From NCBI GenBank assembly GCA_947500775.1, contig CANMTD010000002.1, forward strand, positions 496,001 to 560,000: 64,000 nucleotides of DNA, in the 5' to 3' direction. The translations under genes and the position numbers were made by a program. Shown one piece after another: positions 17,797-27,177 of this stretch. The notes under the pieces are model-generated. The model was not told the DNA's origin. It searched no databases and saw only the letters and a list, made by a program, of their open reading frames with translations. Origin of the DNA: an uncultured Paracoccaceae bacterium. Lineage in GTDB: Bacteria; Pseudomonadota; Alphaproteobacteria; Rhodobacterales; Rhodobacteraceae. Numbering within the stretch: the stretch's first letter is position 1; each line of letters starts with the position of its first letter.

Positions 17797-19341
17797 CTAG
17801 ACGAAAGCGTCCGGCATCCCGTCTTTCTTCCGGGTCACATAGGCGTTCAGCGCCTCGTTGATGGCCGGGTCAAGGGCGGGTTGCCGGTAATCGGCCAGTT
17901 GTTTTTCGACCCGGGCGGCGGCCAGTGCGACGGTGTCGCGCGCGCCCTCTTCGTCCCAGGTTTCGAACGGTTTGTAATCCAGAAGATCGGTGCGCCAGAA
18001 GGCATCCTTGAAATTGGCCTGCGTGTGGGCACAGCCAAGGAAATGGCCGCCGGGCCCGACCTCGCGCAGCGCATCCATGGCTTGCGCGTTTTCATCATGG
18101 GCCACGCCCGCCGCCATCTTGTGCAGAATGCCCAGCTGATCGGCATCCATCACGAATTTCTCGAAGGACGCGACCAGCCCGCCCTCAAGCCAGCCACAGG
18201 CGTGCAGCATGAAATTCACGCCGCCCATCAGCGCCGCGTTATGGGTATGGGCGGTTTCATAGGCCGCCTGCGCATCGGGCAGCTTCGAACCGCACAAGCC
18301 CCCGCCCGACCGGTACGGCAGGCCCAGACGCCGCGCCAACTGGCCCGCACCATAGAGGATCTGGCTGGCCTCGGGCGTGCCGAAGGTGGGCGCGCCCGAA
18401 TTCATGTCGATCGAGGTCACGAAGGCGCCAAAGATCACCGGCGCGCCGGGGCGGATCAGCTGGCTGTAGGCGACCCCGGCCAGAACCTCGGCCAGAACCT
18501 GCGTCAGCGTGCCCGCGACGGACACCGGCGCCATCGCCCCGCCAACGATGAACGGCGACACGATGCAGGCCTGATTGGCGGCGGCGTATACCTCCAGCGC
18601 GCCCATCATCGTGGCATCGAATGTCAGGGGCGAGTTGATGTTGACCAGCGAGGTCATGACCGTGTTTTCGGCCACGAACTCCTTGCCGAACAGAATCTCG
18701 CACATTTCCACCGAATCCCGCGCCCGGCTGGGGTCGGTCACCGATCCCATGAAGGGTTTGTCGCTCAGCGTCATATGCGCCAGCAACATGTCCAGATGGC
18801 GTTTGTTGACCGGCACGTCGGTCGGTTCGCAGACCGTACCGCCCGAATGGTGCAGCCATTTCGACATATAGCCCAGCTTCACGAATTTCTGGAAATCCGC
18901 CATCGTGGCGTAGCGCCGCCCGCCTGTCGCATCGCGCACGAAGGGCGGGCCATAGACCGGCGCCAGCACCAGCGATTTGCCACCGATTTCGACATTGCGG
19001 TCCGAATTGCGCGCGTGCTGAGTGAACCGGCCCGGCGCGGTTTTGCACAATTCGCGGGCCAATCCGCGGGGCAGCCGCACCCGGTCGCCTTCGACATTGG
19101 CACCGGCGGCTTTCCAGCGCTCCAGCGCCGCGGGGTTGTCGACAAAGGCGACACCGATTTCTTCCAGCACGATCTCGGCGTTGGCCTCGATGATCTGCAA
19201 CGCCTCTTCGTTCAGAAGCTCCAGATTGGGGATGTTGCGTTCGATGAACCGGGCGGTTTCGATGCTGACCGAGGTGCGTTCGGCCCGTCGCGCGGCCCCG
19301 CCGCCGCCCCGTGCCCGCCGTCTGGTTACTGCCTCTGCCAT
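17797..19341 (-). CDS. Trimethylamine methyltransferase (MttB) superfamily protein, without pyrrolysine
   Basis: The 514-residue protein is a full-length MttB homologue. Recognisable stretches include TAPGRFTQHARNSDRNVEIGG near residue 100, the central SLVNINSPLTFDATMMGALE and the GGGLCGSKLPDAQAAYET region. The frame has no internal TAG, so it lacks the pyrrolysine of true trimethylamine methyltransferases; such members include glycine betaine and other quaternary-amine demethylases that pass a methyl group to a corrinoid protein. No corrinoid-protein or MtbA-type gene is adjacent. The N-terminus is arginine-rich. A GGAGG Shine-Dalgarno lies ahead of the ATG. The substrate is unknown; a methylated osmolyte is likely in a marine bacterium. 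Confidence 0.88.
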   Translation of the reverse strand: MAEAVTRRRARGGGGAARRAERTSVSIETARFIERNIPNLELLNEEALQIIEANAEIVLEEIGVAFVDNPAALERWKAAGANVEGDRVRLPRGLARELCKTAPGRFTQHARNSDRNVEIGGKSLVLAPVYGPPFVRDATGGRRYATMADFQKFVKLGYMSKWLHHSGGTVCEPTDVPVNKRHLDMLLAHMTLSDKPFMGSVTDPSRARDSVEMCEILFGKEFVAENTVMTSLVNINSPLTFDATMMGALEVYAAANQACIVSPFIVGGAMAPVSVAGTLTQVLAEVLAGVAYSQLIRPGAPVIFGAFVTSIDMNSGAPTFGTPEASQILYGAGQLARRLGLPYRSGGGLCGSKLPDAQAAYETAHTHNAALMGGVNFMLHACGWLEGGLVASFEKFVMDADQLGILHKMAAGVAHDENAQAMDALREVGPGGHFLGCAHTQANFKDAFWRTDLLDYKPFETWDEEGARDTVALAAARVEKQLADYRQPALDPAINEALNAYVTRKKDGMPDAFV

Positions 19342-19467
19342 CTGTGTCGCCTCCGGTCCCGTCTGGATGTGGTTCTATTGTGATAGACGGATTTGTGGCG
19401 CGGGCTTACGCGGATTACGTCCTTTCGCACATGAAAGCGACATCAACCGCGCGCTGTCGCCCCATTC

Positions 19468-19905
19468 CTAGACCTGTCTGCCCATAAAAACTTTGTTGCC
19501 GTCACGTCCGGTCTCAGCCCAGCCCAGATGGGTATAGAGCGCGATATTTTCCGGAATCGCGGCATGGGTCGTCAAATTCAGTCTGGTATAGCCAAGGCTT
19601 TGGGCGATCCGAACCGCATCGCCGATCAGGGCCTTGCCAAGCCCCTTGCCCGCCTGATCCGGGTGCACCGCGATATTGGCCAGTTGCAGGAACGCCGGGG
19701 TCTCTTTCAGGATCATGGCGCCCACGACCTGCCCCCGATCTTCGATCAGAAGCACCCTGTGGCAATCGATATCATGGTCCAGCCCATCCGAAACGTCGGG
19801 CAGATCGGCAAGGCGAACCCGGTACTGGGCATAGGCCATGTCGATGCAGCGTTTCAAACCGGGAATATCGGCATGGACCGCAGGGCGGATTGAAAGATCG
19901 GACAT
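19468..19905 (-). CDS. GNAT family N-acetyltransferase
   Basis: The 145-residue protein has the GNAT acetyl-CoA-binding motif (AVHPDQAGKGLGKALIGDA, residues about 86-104) after the strand FLQLANI, and a C-terminal ENIALYTHLGWAE motif. An AGGAGG Shine-Dalgarno 7 bases before ATG 19905 fixes the start; the longer frame to 19974 lacks one. It is transcribed divergently from guaA with about 100 bp between. The acceptor is unknown and there is no partner gene beside it that would suggest a toxin. Confidence 0.88.
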   Translation of the reverse strand: MSDLSIRPAVHADIPGLKRCIDMAYAQYRVRLADLPDVSDGLDHDIDCHRVLLIEDRGQVVGAMILKETPAFLQLANIAVHPDQAGKGLGKALIGDAVRIAQSLGYTRLNLTTHAAIPENIALYTHLGWAETGRDGNKVFMGRQV

Positions 19906-20009
19906 GGCGCGGCCTCCTGTAACCTGTGCCCCTATATAGTGCCTTGGACGACAGACAAAACCTGCACCAAACACTTGCGTCTCGCGGGCCCGCGCCCTAG
20001 TAGCAGATC

Positions 20010-21572
20010 ATGAGCCAGACATCCCATGACCGCCTTCTGATCATCGACTTCGGCAGCCAGGTAACGCAGCTGATTGCACGCCGCCTGCGCGAGCTGAACG
20101 TCTATTGCGAAATTCACCCCTATCAGAACGTCGATGACGCGTTCCTGAAGGAATTCGCGCCCAAAGCCGTGATATTTTCCGGCGGCCCCTGCAGCGTGAT
20201 CGACGACGGATCGCCGCGCCCGCCGCAGGCGGTGTTCGATCTGGGGGTTCCGATCCTTGGCATCTGTTACGGCCAGCAGGTCATGATGCAGATGCTGGGC
20301 GGCAAGGTCGAACGCGGCCATGGCACCGCCGAATTCGGCCGCGCCTATGTCACACCCGAAGGCGATGCCCTGCCGCTGTTGTCGGGCTGGTTCGGCGATG
20401 ACCGCGAACAGGTCTGGATGAGCCATGGCGACCACGTATCCGCCATCGCCCCCGGTTTTCAGGTCTATGGCACCTCGCCCAATGCGCCCTATGCGATCAC
20501 CGCCGATCCTGCGCGCAATTTCTTTGCCGTGCAGTTCCACCCCGAGGTGCACCACACCCCGAACGGCGCCAAACTGTACGAAAACTTCGTCCGGCTGGCC
20601 GGGTTCACCGGCGACTGGACCATGGGCGCCTACCGCGAAGAGGCGATCCGCAAGATCCGCGATCAGGTGGGCGACGCCAAGGTCATCTGCGGGCTGTCCG
20701 GCGGGGTCGACAGCTCGGTCGCCGCGGTTCTGATCCACGAAGCGATCGGCGATCAGCTGACTTGCGTCTTTGTCGATCACGGGCTGCTGCGGCAGGGCGA
20801 GGCCGAAGAGGTCGTGACCATGTTCCGCGACCATTACAACATGCCGCTGATCCACGCCGATGAGCAGGAGCTGTTTCTGGGCGAGTTGGACGGCGTTTCC
20901 GATCCAGAAACAAAGCGCAAGATCATCGGGAAACTGTTCATCGATGTCTTCCAGAAACACGCGGGCGACGTGGGCGGCGCGAAATTTCTGGCCCAGGGCA
21001 CGCTGTATCCGGATGTGATCGAAAGCGTCAGCTTCAGCGGCGGCCCCTCGGTCACCATCAAGTCGCACCACAACGTCGGCGGGTTGCCCGAAAAAATGGG
21101 GCTGAAACTGGTCGAACCCCTGCGCGAGCTGTTCAAGGACGAGGTCCGCGCGCTGGGCCGCGAATTGGGGCTGCCCGCCTCTTTCATCGGGCGCCACCCC
21201 TTCCCCGGCCCCGGTCTGGCGATCCGCTGCCCCGGCGAAATCACCCGCGAAAAGCTGGAGATCCTGCGCAAGGCCGATGCGGTCTATATCGACCAGATCC
21301 GCAAGCACGGGCTGTATGACGAGATCTGGCAGGCTTTCGTCGCGATCCTGCCGGTGCGCACCGTGGGCGTGATGGGCGATGGCCGGACCTATGATTTCGC
21401 CTGCGCCCTGCGCGCGGTGACGTCGGTCGACGGGATGACCGCCGATTATTACCCGTTCAGCCATGATTTTCTGGGCGAAACCGCGACCCGTATCATCAAC
21501 GAGGTGCAGGGGATCAACCGGGTGACCTATGACATCACCAGCAAACCCCCCGGCACCATCGAATGGGAATGA
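20010..21572 (+). CDS. guaA: GMP synthase (glutamine-hydrolysing)
   Basis: The 520-residue enzyme converts XMP to GMP with glutamine and ATP. Residues 1-200 are the class I glutamine amidotransferase with the nucleophile elbow GICYGQQVM and the later FHPEVHHT. The ATP-pyrophosphatase domain carries the P-loop [12 protein letters not shown] (about 230-241), and the C-terminal dimerisation domain ends with [17 protein letters not shown]. Length and ends are normal. A sulfotransferase-like gene starts 7 bases after the stop and may be cotranscribed. Confidence 0.97.
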   Translation: MSQTSHDRLLIIDFGSQVTQLIARRLRELNVYCEIHPYQNVDDAFLKEFAPKAVIFSGGPCSVIDDGSPRPPQAVFDLGVPILGICYGQQVMMQMLGGKVERGHGTAEFGRAYVTPEGDALPLLSGWFGDDREQVWMSHGDHVSAIAPGFQVYGTSPNAPYAITADPARNFFAVQFHPEVHHTPNGAKLYENFVRLAGFTGDWTMGAYREEAIRKIRDQVGDAKVICGLSGGVDSSVAAVLIHEAIGDQLTCVFVDHGLLRQGEAEEVVTMFRDHYNMPLIHADEQELFLGELDGVSDPETKRKIIGKLFIDVFQKHAGDVGGAKFLAQGTLYPDVIESVSFSGGPSVTIKSHHNVGGLPEKMGLKLVEPLRELFKDEVRALGRELGLPASFIGRHPFPGPGLAIRCPGEITREKLEILRKADAVYIDQIRKHGLYDEIWQAFVAILPVRTVGVMGDGRTYDFACALRAVTSVDGMTADYYPFSHDFLGETATRIINEVQGINRVTYDITSKPPGTIEWE

Positions 21573-21579
21573 CCCGGCG

Positions 21580-22353
21580 ATGCCGCTGGTTGCTCCAAAA
21601 AACGGCCCGTCACCGCAGCTTTTGCTGCTGCTGACCCCGCCGTTCAGCGGATCGACCGCCATCGCCGCCTTTCTGGCGCAACTGCAGGGCGCAATCGGGC
21701 TGGCCCGCCGGTACGAAGGGCAATGGCTGGTGCCAGCGCTATCGGCCAGCAACCGGTGGCAATCCGGGATCGATGTCGACTGGGCGGATGTCGCGCGGAA
21801 ATGGGGCGCGGTGATCGACGCGGCCCCGGCGGATGCCATGCCGATCCGATACGTCATCGAAACATCCCCACCGAATATGGTACGTTACCAGGGTGTTATA
21901 TCACTTTTTGAACGCATTTCGGTCGTGGTGAACAACCGCAATCCCTTTGCCAATGTCGCCTCTGTCGCCTATCGGATGACCCCTGATCTGGATGACAAGA
22001 CCAGCGAAGATCGCAAAGAAATCATCGACGGCATCGTCAAATCCTGGATCAAACGCAGCGCCCTGCTGAAAGACATCGCACAGACCGAAACCTTCCCATT
22101 GCTGGGCTATGAGAATTTCTGCGCAGACCCGTTGCAGGTGTTCGAAACCTTTGGCGTTCAGGGCCCGCAGGCGGTCGAAGATTATGCCGTATCGGTAAAG
22201 GATTACCCGGCCCAGCCGATACGCAACATGAACGCCGAACAGATCGCCCGGCTGACGGCGCAGGACATCGGCCAGATTCAGGATGCCCTGTCCGGGCACG
22301 GTGATCTGCTTGGGTTTTTCGGCTATTCCGCGCGCCTTAGCCCCGTTTCTTGA
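21580..22353 (+). CDS. Sulfotransferase-like P-loop protein
   Basis: The 257-residue protein resembles sulfotransferases: the N-terminal LLTPPFSGSTAIAAFLAQL fits the 5'-phosphosulfate-binding loop, and VVNNRNPFANVASVAYR fits the 3'-phosphate-binding region with its conserved Arg and Ser. The rest is divergent and I cannot name a subfamily. ATG 21580 lies 7 bases after the guaA stop; an upstream in-frame start inside guaA is less likely. Its end overlaps the convergent acyl-CoA synthetase gene by 17 bases. The acceptor is unknown. Confidence 0.65.
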   Translation: MPLVAPKNGPSPQLLLLLTPPFSGSTAIAAFLAQLQGAIGLARRYEGQWLVPALSASNRWQSGIDVDWADVARKWGAVIDAAPADAMPIRYVIETSPPNMVRYQGVISLFERISVVVNNRNPFANVASVAYRMTPDLDDKTSEDRKEIIDGIVKSWIKRSALLKDIAQTETFPLLGYENFCADPLQVFETFGVQGPQAVEDYAVSVKDYPAQPIRNMNAEQIARLTAQDIGQIQDALSGHGDLLGFFGYSARLSPVS

Positions 22354-23941
22354 GCGCCCTGAAATCGAACGCCCCCTGACGCGGATCGACCCCTTTGGGA
22401 AAGATCATGTGTTTCATGACCTTCTGGGTGCCGGTCACTGGCAGCTCATCGACAAACAGCATCCATCCGGGCGGTTTGTAATAGGCCATATTGGCGGCGG
22501 CGTGATCGAACAGCGACCGGGCCACCTGTTCGCTGCGCGCAACGCCGGGGGCCAGAACCACGCAGGCCATCACCTCTTCTTCGCGGATTTCATCGGGGGC
22601 GGCGATACAGGCGACATTGGCCACCCGCGGATCGTTGAACAGGCAGTTTTCAACCTCGGCCGCGGCAATGTTTTCGCCCGACCGGCGGATGATGTTCTTG
22701 GCCCGGTCGACAAAGAACAACATGCCCGTGTCATCCATCACCACCGTATCACCGGTGTGGAACCAGCCGCCGCGCCAGGCCTCATCCGTGGCCTCGGGCT
22801 TGTTCAGATAGCCTGAAAAGAAGCCCTTGCGCGGCGTTTCTTCGGAATGGCGAAGCACCATTTCGCCGGGGGTGCCGCGGGGCAATTCCGCCCCGTCGCC
22901 GTCCACGATCCGCACCTGCAAATCCGCCCGTCCCCGCCCCATGGCGCGGGTGTCGATCATGCGCGGTTCGCGGTCCGCCGCCGTCACCCGGCACATTTCG
23001 GTCATGCCCCAGCATTCGACCAGCGGAATGCCGAACCTTTGTTCGAACGCCACATGCAGCGCCGGTTCCGCCCCCGCGCCCATGCCAACGCGCAGATCGC
23101 CCAGATCATCGGGGCCTGCATCGGGGTCGGCCATCAGCACCGAAATCACCACCCCCAGATAATGGAACACCGTGGCGCGCGTATCCCGGATATCGCGCCA
23201 CCAGGTCGTTTTGGAAAACCGCGCGGGCTGAATCAGGCAATTGCCGGTGATCATCACGCCGAAAAACGTCAATATGCCTGCGTTGATGTGAAACGACGGC
23301 AGCGGGTTCAGCACCCGGTCCGCCGCCGCGCGCAGTGCCATCGGCGCGCCGATCCCGGCATAGCTGGCGCCGCACATCAGCATATATTCATGCGACAGGA
23401 TGCAACCCTTGGGGTGTCCGGTCGTGCCCGAGGTATAGAGCAACCCCGCCTCGCTGTCCGATGTGACCGGCCCTGTGGCGGCGGGGGTCGGGGCTGCGGG
23501 CAGGCCTGCGGTCATTTCCTCGAACATCACCATCGCTGGCGCGGTTTTGGCCGCCGCGATCCCCTGCTCCATCAGCCCCGCGTGGGCGGCGTTCACGATG
23601 GCAATCACCGCGCCGCTGTCTTCCAGCACATAGGCCAGTTCGCTGGGGTGATAATCGGGGTTGATCGGCACGCAGGACATGCCCAGCCGTGCCAGCGCCA
23701 GATGCACGATGTAATGTTCCGGACAGGTGCCCAGCAGAACCGCCGCCCGGTGACCGGGGCCAAAACCCGCCTGCCGCAGGGCATCGGCGCAAACGGTCAC
23801 CGCTTCGGCCACCTGACGAAAGCTCAGACTGCGCAGAGGCCGGTCGCCCTGTTGCGGGGTCACCAGAAAATCGGCCTCGGGCCAGCGCGCCGCCGCCTCT
23901 GCAAACACCTGATCGATCGTCCTGCCGTCAACATCCAGCAT
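22337..23941 (-). CDS. Acyl-CoA synthetase / AMP-dependent ligase
   Basis: The 534-residue enzyme belongs to the ANL superfamily. The phosphate-binding motif LLYTSGTTGHPKGC is at about residue 168-181, the adenine motif VECWGMTEM at about 313-321, WFHTGDTVVMDDTG holds the conserved Asp, and DRAKNIIRRSGENI is the hinge. The catalytic C-terminal lysine region is PVTGTQKVMKH. Similar proteins activate crotonobetaine/carnitine-type or fatty acids, so the substrate cannot be fixed. It is divergent from the EamA gene. Confidence 0.88.
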   Translation of the reverse strand: MLDVDGRTIDQVFAEAAARWPEADFLVTPQQGDRPLRSLSFRQVAEAVTVCADALRQAGFGPGHRAAVLLGTCPEHYIVHLALARLGMSCVPINPDYHPSELAYVLEDSGAVIAIVNAAHAGLMEQGIAAAKTAPAMVMFEEMTAGLPAAPTPAATGPVTSDSEAGLLYTSGTTGHPKGCILSHEYMLMCGASYAGIGAPMALRAAADRVLNPLPSFHINAGILTFFGVMITGNCLIQPARFSKTTWWRDIRDTRATVFHYLGVVISVLMADPDAGPDDLGDLRVGMGAGAEPALHVAFEQRFGIPLVECWGMTEMCRVTAADREPRMIDTRAMGRGRADLQVRIVDGDGAELPRGTPGEMVLRHSEETPRKGFFSGYLNKPEATDEAWRGGWFHTGDTVVMDDTGMLFFVDRAKNIIRRSGENIAAAEVENCLFNDPRVANVACIAAPDEIREEEVMACVVLAPGVARSEQVARSLFDHAAANMAYYKPPGWMLFVDELPVTGTQKVMKHMIFPKGVDPRQGAFDFRALKKRG

Positions 23942-24048
23942 TATTGCCCCCCCAATTTTTCCGCGCAGTTCAACCTGTTCGGCGATTATTTACAAGCGGA
24001 CAATTGATTGCGCTTGCCAGCACCGCCGAAACCCGAAACCTTGCGGGA

Positions 24049-24939
24049 ATGAGCACCCCTTCCCCCCAAAGCCCCACTGTTATCGCCGCCCTGTGGATGG
24101 GCGGTGCCATCGTGTCGTTTTCGTCGATGGCCGTGGCCGGGCGTGCGGTCAGCATCGATCTGGATACGTTCGAAACGATGTTCTACCGATCGCTGATCGG
24201 GCTGGTGATCGTGCTGACTGTGGGCGGGCTGTCGGGCACATTGCACCAGATCACGCCCCGGCGCATCGGCGCGCATATCGGCCGGAACCTGTGCCATTTC
24301 ACCGGGCAGAACCTGTGGTTCTATGCGATCACGGTAATCCCGCTGGCCCAGGTCTTTGCCCTGGAATTCACAACGCCCCTGTGGGTCACACTGCTGGCGC
24401 CGCTGTTTCTGGGCGAACGGCTGACCGCAAGGCGCGCGCTTGCCGCCGCTGTCGGGTTCGTCGGCATCCTGATCGTCGCGCGACCGGATTTCGATCAGAT
24501 CAACCCCGGAATGATTGCCGTCCTGCTGGCCGCCATCGGATTCGCGGGCACGGCGATCTTCACAAAACGCCTGACGCGCACTGAAACGATCACCTGCATC
24601 CTGTTCTGGCTGACCGCGCTGCAAGCCGTTTTTGGCGCGATTTGCGCGGGTTTTGACGGGGATATCACCCTTCCGAACGGATCAAACGCATTAGCACTTT
24701 TGATTATTGGCTGTGCCGGGTTGTTTGCCCATTTCTGCCTGACCAAAGCGCTGAGCATCGCCCCCGCTATGCTGGTGATGCCAATCGATTTTCTGCGCCT
24801 GCCCGTGATCGCAATCGTTGGTATTTTGCTGTATGATGAAGCTTTGGAGTTCTATGTGTTCCTTGGCGGCGCGCTGATCTTTGCGGCCAATTATTTCAAC
24901 CTTGGGACTGATCAGCGGCCCAAAAAACACGTTTCATGA
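24049..24939 (+). CDS. EamA/RhaT family (DMT) transporter
   Basis: The 296-residue inner membrane protein has about ten hydrophobic segments arranged as two EamA repeats, with PLAQVFALEFTTPLWVTLLAPLFLGERL marking the end of the first and PIDFLRLPVIAIVGILLYDEAL the end of the second. DMT proteins export metabolites such as amino acids. The frame runs upstream over the divergent ligase gene, but ATG 24049 begins right before the first segment and has a GCGGGA Shine-Dalgarno. The substrate is unknown. Confidence 0.87.
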   Translation: MSTPSPQSPTVIAALWMGGAIVSFSSMAVAGRAVSIDLDTFETMFYRSLIGLVIVLTVGGLSGTLHQITPRRIGAHIGRNLCHFTGQNLWFYAITVIPLAQVFALEFTTPLWVTLLAPLFLGERLTARRALAAAVGFVGILIVARPDFDQINPGMIAVLLAAIGFAGTAIFTKRLTRTETITCILFWLTALQAVFGAICAGFDGDITLPNGSNALALLIIGCAGLFAHFCLTKALSIAPAMLVMPIDFLRLPVIAIVGILLYDEALEFYVFLGGALIFAANYFNLGTDQRPKKHVS

Positions 24940-24960
24940 GAAAAACCGGACTGGATCGTT

Positions 24961-25008
24961 CTGACGTGGCGTCAGAGATTGACGTCGCAAAACAGCGCGC
25001 AGTAGCTT
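24961..25008 (+). promoter_or_regulatory. Perfect dyad and -35-like site upstream of the FadL-like gene
   Basis: Positions 24961-24975 form a perfect inverted repeat with 6-base arms and a 3-base centre (CTGACG, TGG, CGTCAG). It is followed at 24979-24984 by TTGACG, a good -35, with a poor -10 candidate about 17-18 bases on. The dyad just ahead of the -35 would suit an operator for a transcription factor controlling the outer membrane gene that starts at 25047. Confidence 0.4.
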
Positions 25009-25046
25009 GGCCGAACAAAATAACAAACACGACAGGGATGAGGATA

Positions 25047-26162
25047 ATGTTACGTTTGCTAGGAGGAGCCGCAACAGCGGCGCTTTGCGTTACAGGCGCA
25101 TATGCGGGGGGCTTGGACAGATCCAGTCAGTCCATCGGAATTCTGTTCGAAGAGGGCAACTACGCAGAGGTTTCCGCCGCCTTTGCCTTTCCGAAACTGT
25201 CCGGTAAAGACACCGATGGCACATCGGTCAAGAACGTCGGAAACGACTTTAATGTCGGTGGTGCAGGCATCAAGTTCGCCATCAACGACAAATTCGATTT
25301 TGCACTGATCTTCGATCAGCCCTATGGCGCGGATGTCGAATACGGGCCAGAGACGGCTGTATTGGGCGGCACCTTTGCCGAAGCCAACGCAACCTCATGG
25401 ACCGGCCTGCTGCGGTATAAATTCGATGACCGGATTTCTGTCTACGGTGGTCCCCGTTATCTGAAAGCGGATGGTCACATCGGCCTGTCGGGAACGGCAT
25501 ATCCGGCATTGCCATTTCCCTATGACGTAGAATTCGCCAGTGACTCGGCCTTTGGCTATGTTGTCGGTGCGGCCTACGAGATTCCGGAAATCGCATTCCG
25601 GGCAGCATTGACCTATACGTCCGAGATTGACCTGACCTTCACATCAACCGAGACATTTACGACCCCCTTCGGGGCAGTGCCGTTTGGAACGAGTGTCGGC
25701 GAGACGGATTCAGAAATACCCAAGGCGATAACACTGGACCTGCAATCGGGTATCGCTGCAGACACGTTGCTGTTTGGTAGCATCCGCTGGACCGAATGGA
25801 GCGCCTTTACTCTGGCGCCCCCCAATCTGGATGCAAACCTGGCCGAACTTGACGACACGACCACCTATACCATCGGGGTTGGCCGCAAGTTTACCGATAA
25901 ATTCTCGGGCTCTGTCAGCTTCATCTACGAAGATGGCGGCAGCGACAGCCTGGTATCGCCTCTGGCGCCCAGCAACGGCCAGAAAGCCATTTCCGTCGGC
26001 GGTCGCTATCAGGTGAACGATCAGGTGCGCCTGTCGGGCGGTGTCCGTTACACATGGCTTGGTGACGCACGGCCCGAAACCGGCACACCGGATGTTGAGC
26101 GCGGCAAGTTCACGGACAACACCGCCCTGTCCGTCGGCTTCAAGCTTGGCTATTCGTTCTGA
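25047..26162 (+). CDS. FadL/OmpP1-type outer membrane transport protein
   Basis: The 371-residue protein has a signal peptide (MLRLLGGAATAALCVTGAYA, then GGLDRSSQSIGILFEEGNY) and a beta-barrel pattern ending in FKLGYSF with C-terminal Phe. The mature N-terminus with its SxxIxxxFEEGNY-like stretch matches FadL relatives that take up fatty acids or aromatic compounds. ATG 25047 follows an AGGA Shine-Dalgarno; ATG 25038 is 3 codons earlier and possible, while the frame start at 24936 overlaps the EamA stop and would hide the signal peptide. A strong terminator follows. Confidence 0.85.
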   Translation: MLRLLGGAATAALCVTGAYAGGLDRSSQSIGILFEEGNYAEVSAAFAFPKLSGKDTDGTSVKNVGNDFNVGGAGIKFAINDKFDFALIFDQPYGADVEYGPETAVLGGTFAEANATSWTGLLRYKFDDRISVYGGPRYLKADGHIGLSGTAYPALPFPYDVEFASDSAFGYVVGAAYEIPEIAFRAALTYTSEIDLTFTSTETFTTPFGAVPFGTSVGETDSEIPKAITLDLQSGIAADTLLFGSIRWTEWSAFTLAPPNLDANLAELDDTTTYTIGVGRKFTDKFSGSVSFIYEDGGSDSLVSPLAPSNGQKAISVGGRYQVNDQVRLSGGVRYTWLGDARPETGTPDVERGKFTDNTALSVGFKLGYSF

Positions 26163-26185
26163 TCCGGAAAACATGAGACCGTTGA

Positions 26186-26214
26186 AAACCCCGCCATCCA
26201 TGGCGGGGTTTTTG
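26186..26214 (+). terminator. Rho-independent terminator after the FadL-like gene
   Basis: A perfect 11-bp stem (26186-26196 with 26201-26211) with a 4-base loop ends in a run of T residues. It lies about 25 bases after the stop codon. Confidence 0.9.
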
Positions 26215-26272
26215 TTTGACCGCCCCAGCGCCGCTGGCTACCAAGCGGATCAGTGCACAAGGACCCGCAGCG

Positions 26273-27133
26273 ATGATCTATGCCTCAGCCCAGGACTGGA
26301 GGGATTCCCCCAAGAAACGCGTGCTTTTGTTTGGCATGTCGGGCTTGGGCAAAACCCATCTGGCAAACATGCTGCGCCATTCGCGCAACTGGTTTCACTA
26401 TTCCGTCGATTACCGGATCGGCACCCGCTACATGGGCGAACATATCGCCGACAATTTCAAACGCGAAGCGATGCGCGTACCGTTGCTGCGCGAATTGCTG
26501 ATGACCGATAGCGTCTATATCGCCTCGAACATCACCTTCGACAATCTGGCGCCGCTGTCGACCTATCTGGGCAAACCCGGCGATCCGGCCAAGGGCGGCC
26601 TGCCCTTCGCCGAATACCTGCGCCGTCAGGAACAGCACCGCGCCGCCGAAATCAGCGCCCTGACCGACACCCCGCATTTCATCGACCGGGCGCGGGATCT
26701 GTATGACTATGACAATTTCATCTGCGATACCGGCGGGTCGATCTGCGAAGTCGTCGACCCCGAGGATGCAAATGACCCGGTTCTGAAAACCCTGTCTGAC
26801 AATCTGTTGATGGTCTGGCTGAAGGGCAGCAAATCCCACACCGAAGCATTGATCAAACGCTTCGATCAGGCCCCCAAGCCAATGTATTATCAGCCCGAAT
26901 TCCTGCAGGCGCAGTGGGACGAATATCTGAGCATTAACAAGGTGTCAGAAGGCGATGTTGATCCGGATGACTTTGTCCGCTGGACCTATGCCCGGGCGCT
27001 GGATCACCGCCAGCCGCGCTATGCCGCGATGGCCCGGAACTGGGGTCTGACCCTTGAAGCGGCGGATGTCGCGGCGATCAAAACCCCGTCTGATTTCAAC
27101 GACATGATCGCCCGCGCCCTTGAGGCGCGGTAA
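26273..27133 (+). CDS. P-loop ATPase of unknown function
   Basis: The 286-residue protein has a clear Walker A motif ([17 protein letters not shown], Gly21-Thr28) after a short beta strand. A region with [14 protein letters not shown] around residue 150-165 could include the Walker B strand. It contains [23 protein letters not shown], suggesting kinase-like substrate binding. I recognise it as a protein conserved in Rhodobacterales but know of no assigned function. ATG 26273 has an AAGGA Shine-Dalgarno; the longer frame begins inside the terminator. It lies just before metA (44-bp gap) and may share its transcript. Confidence 0.72.
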   Translation: MIYASAQDWRDSPKKRVLLFGMSGLGKTHLANMLRHSRNWFHYSVDYRIGTRYMGEHIADNFKREAMRVPLLRELLMTDSVYIASNITFDNLAPLSTYLGKPGDPAKGGLPFAEYLRRQEQHRAAEISALTDTPHFIDRARDLYDYDNFICDTGGSICEVVDPEDANDPVLKTLSDNLLMVWLKGSKSHTEALIKRFDQAPKPMYYQPEFLQAQWDEYLSINKVSEGDVDPDDFVRWTYARALDHRQPRYAAMARNWGLTLEAADVAAIKTPSDFNDMIARALEAR

Positions 27134-27177
27134 AAAACGCCCTATCTCACGAGTTCTGCTTACGGGAGCGCCGCGAC

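Noticed and set aside
19932-21857. Minus-strand frame of 641 codons antisense to guaA
   Set aside because: guaA is complete on the plus strand, and the antisense frame has no start signal or domain.
27134-27177. SAM-II riboswitch before metA
   Set aside because: The 44-base gap is too short and lacks the conserved pseudoknot segments.
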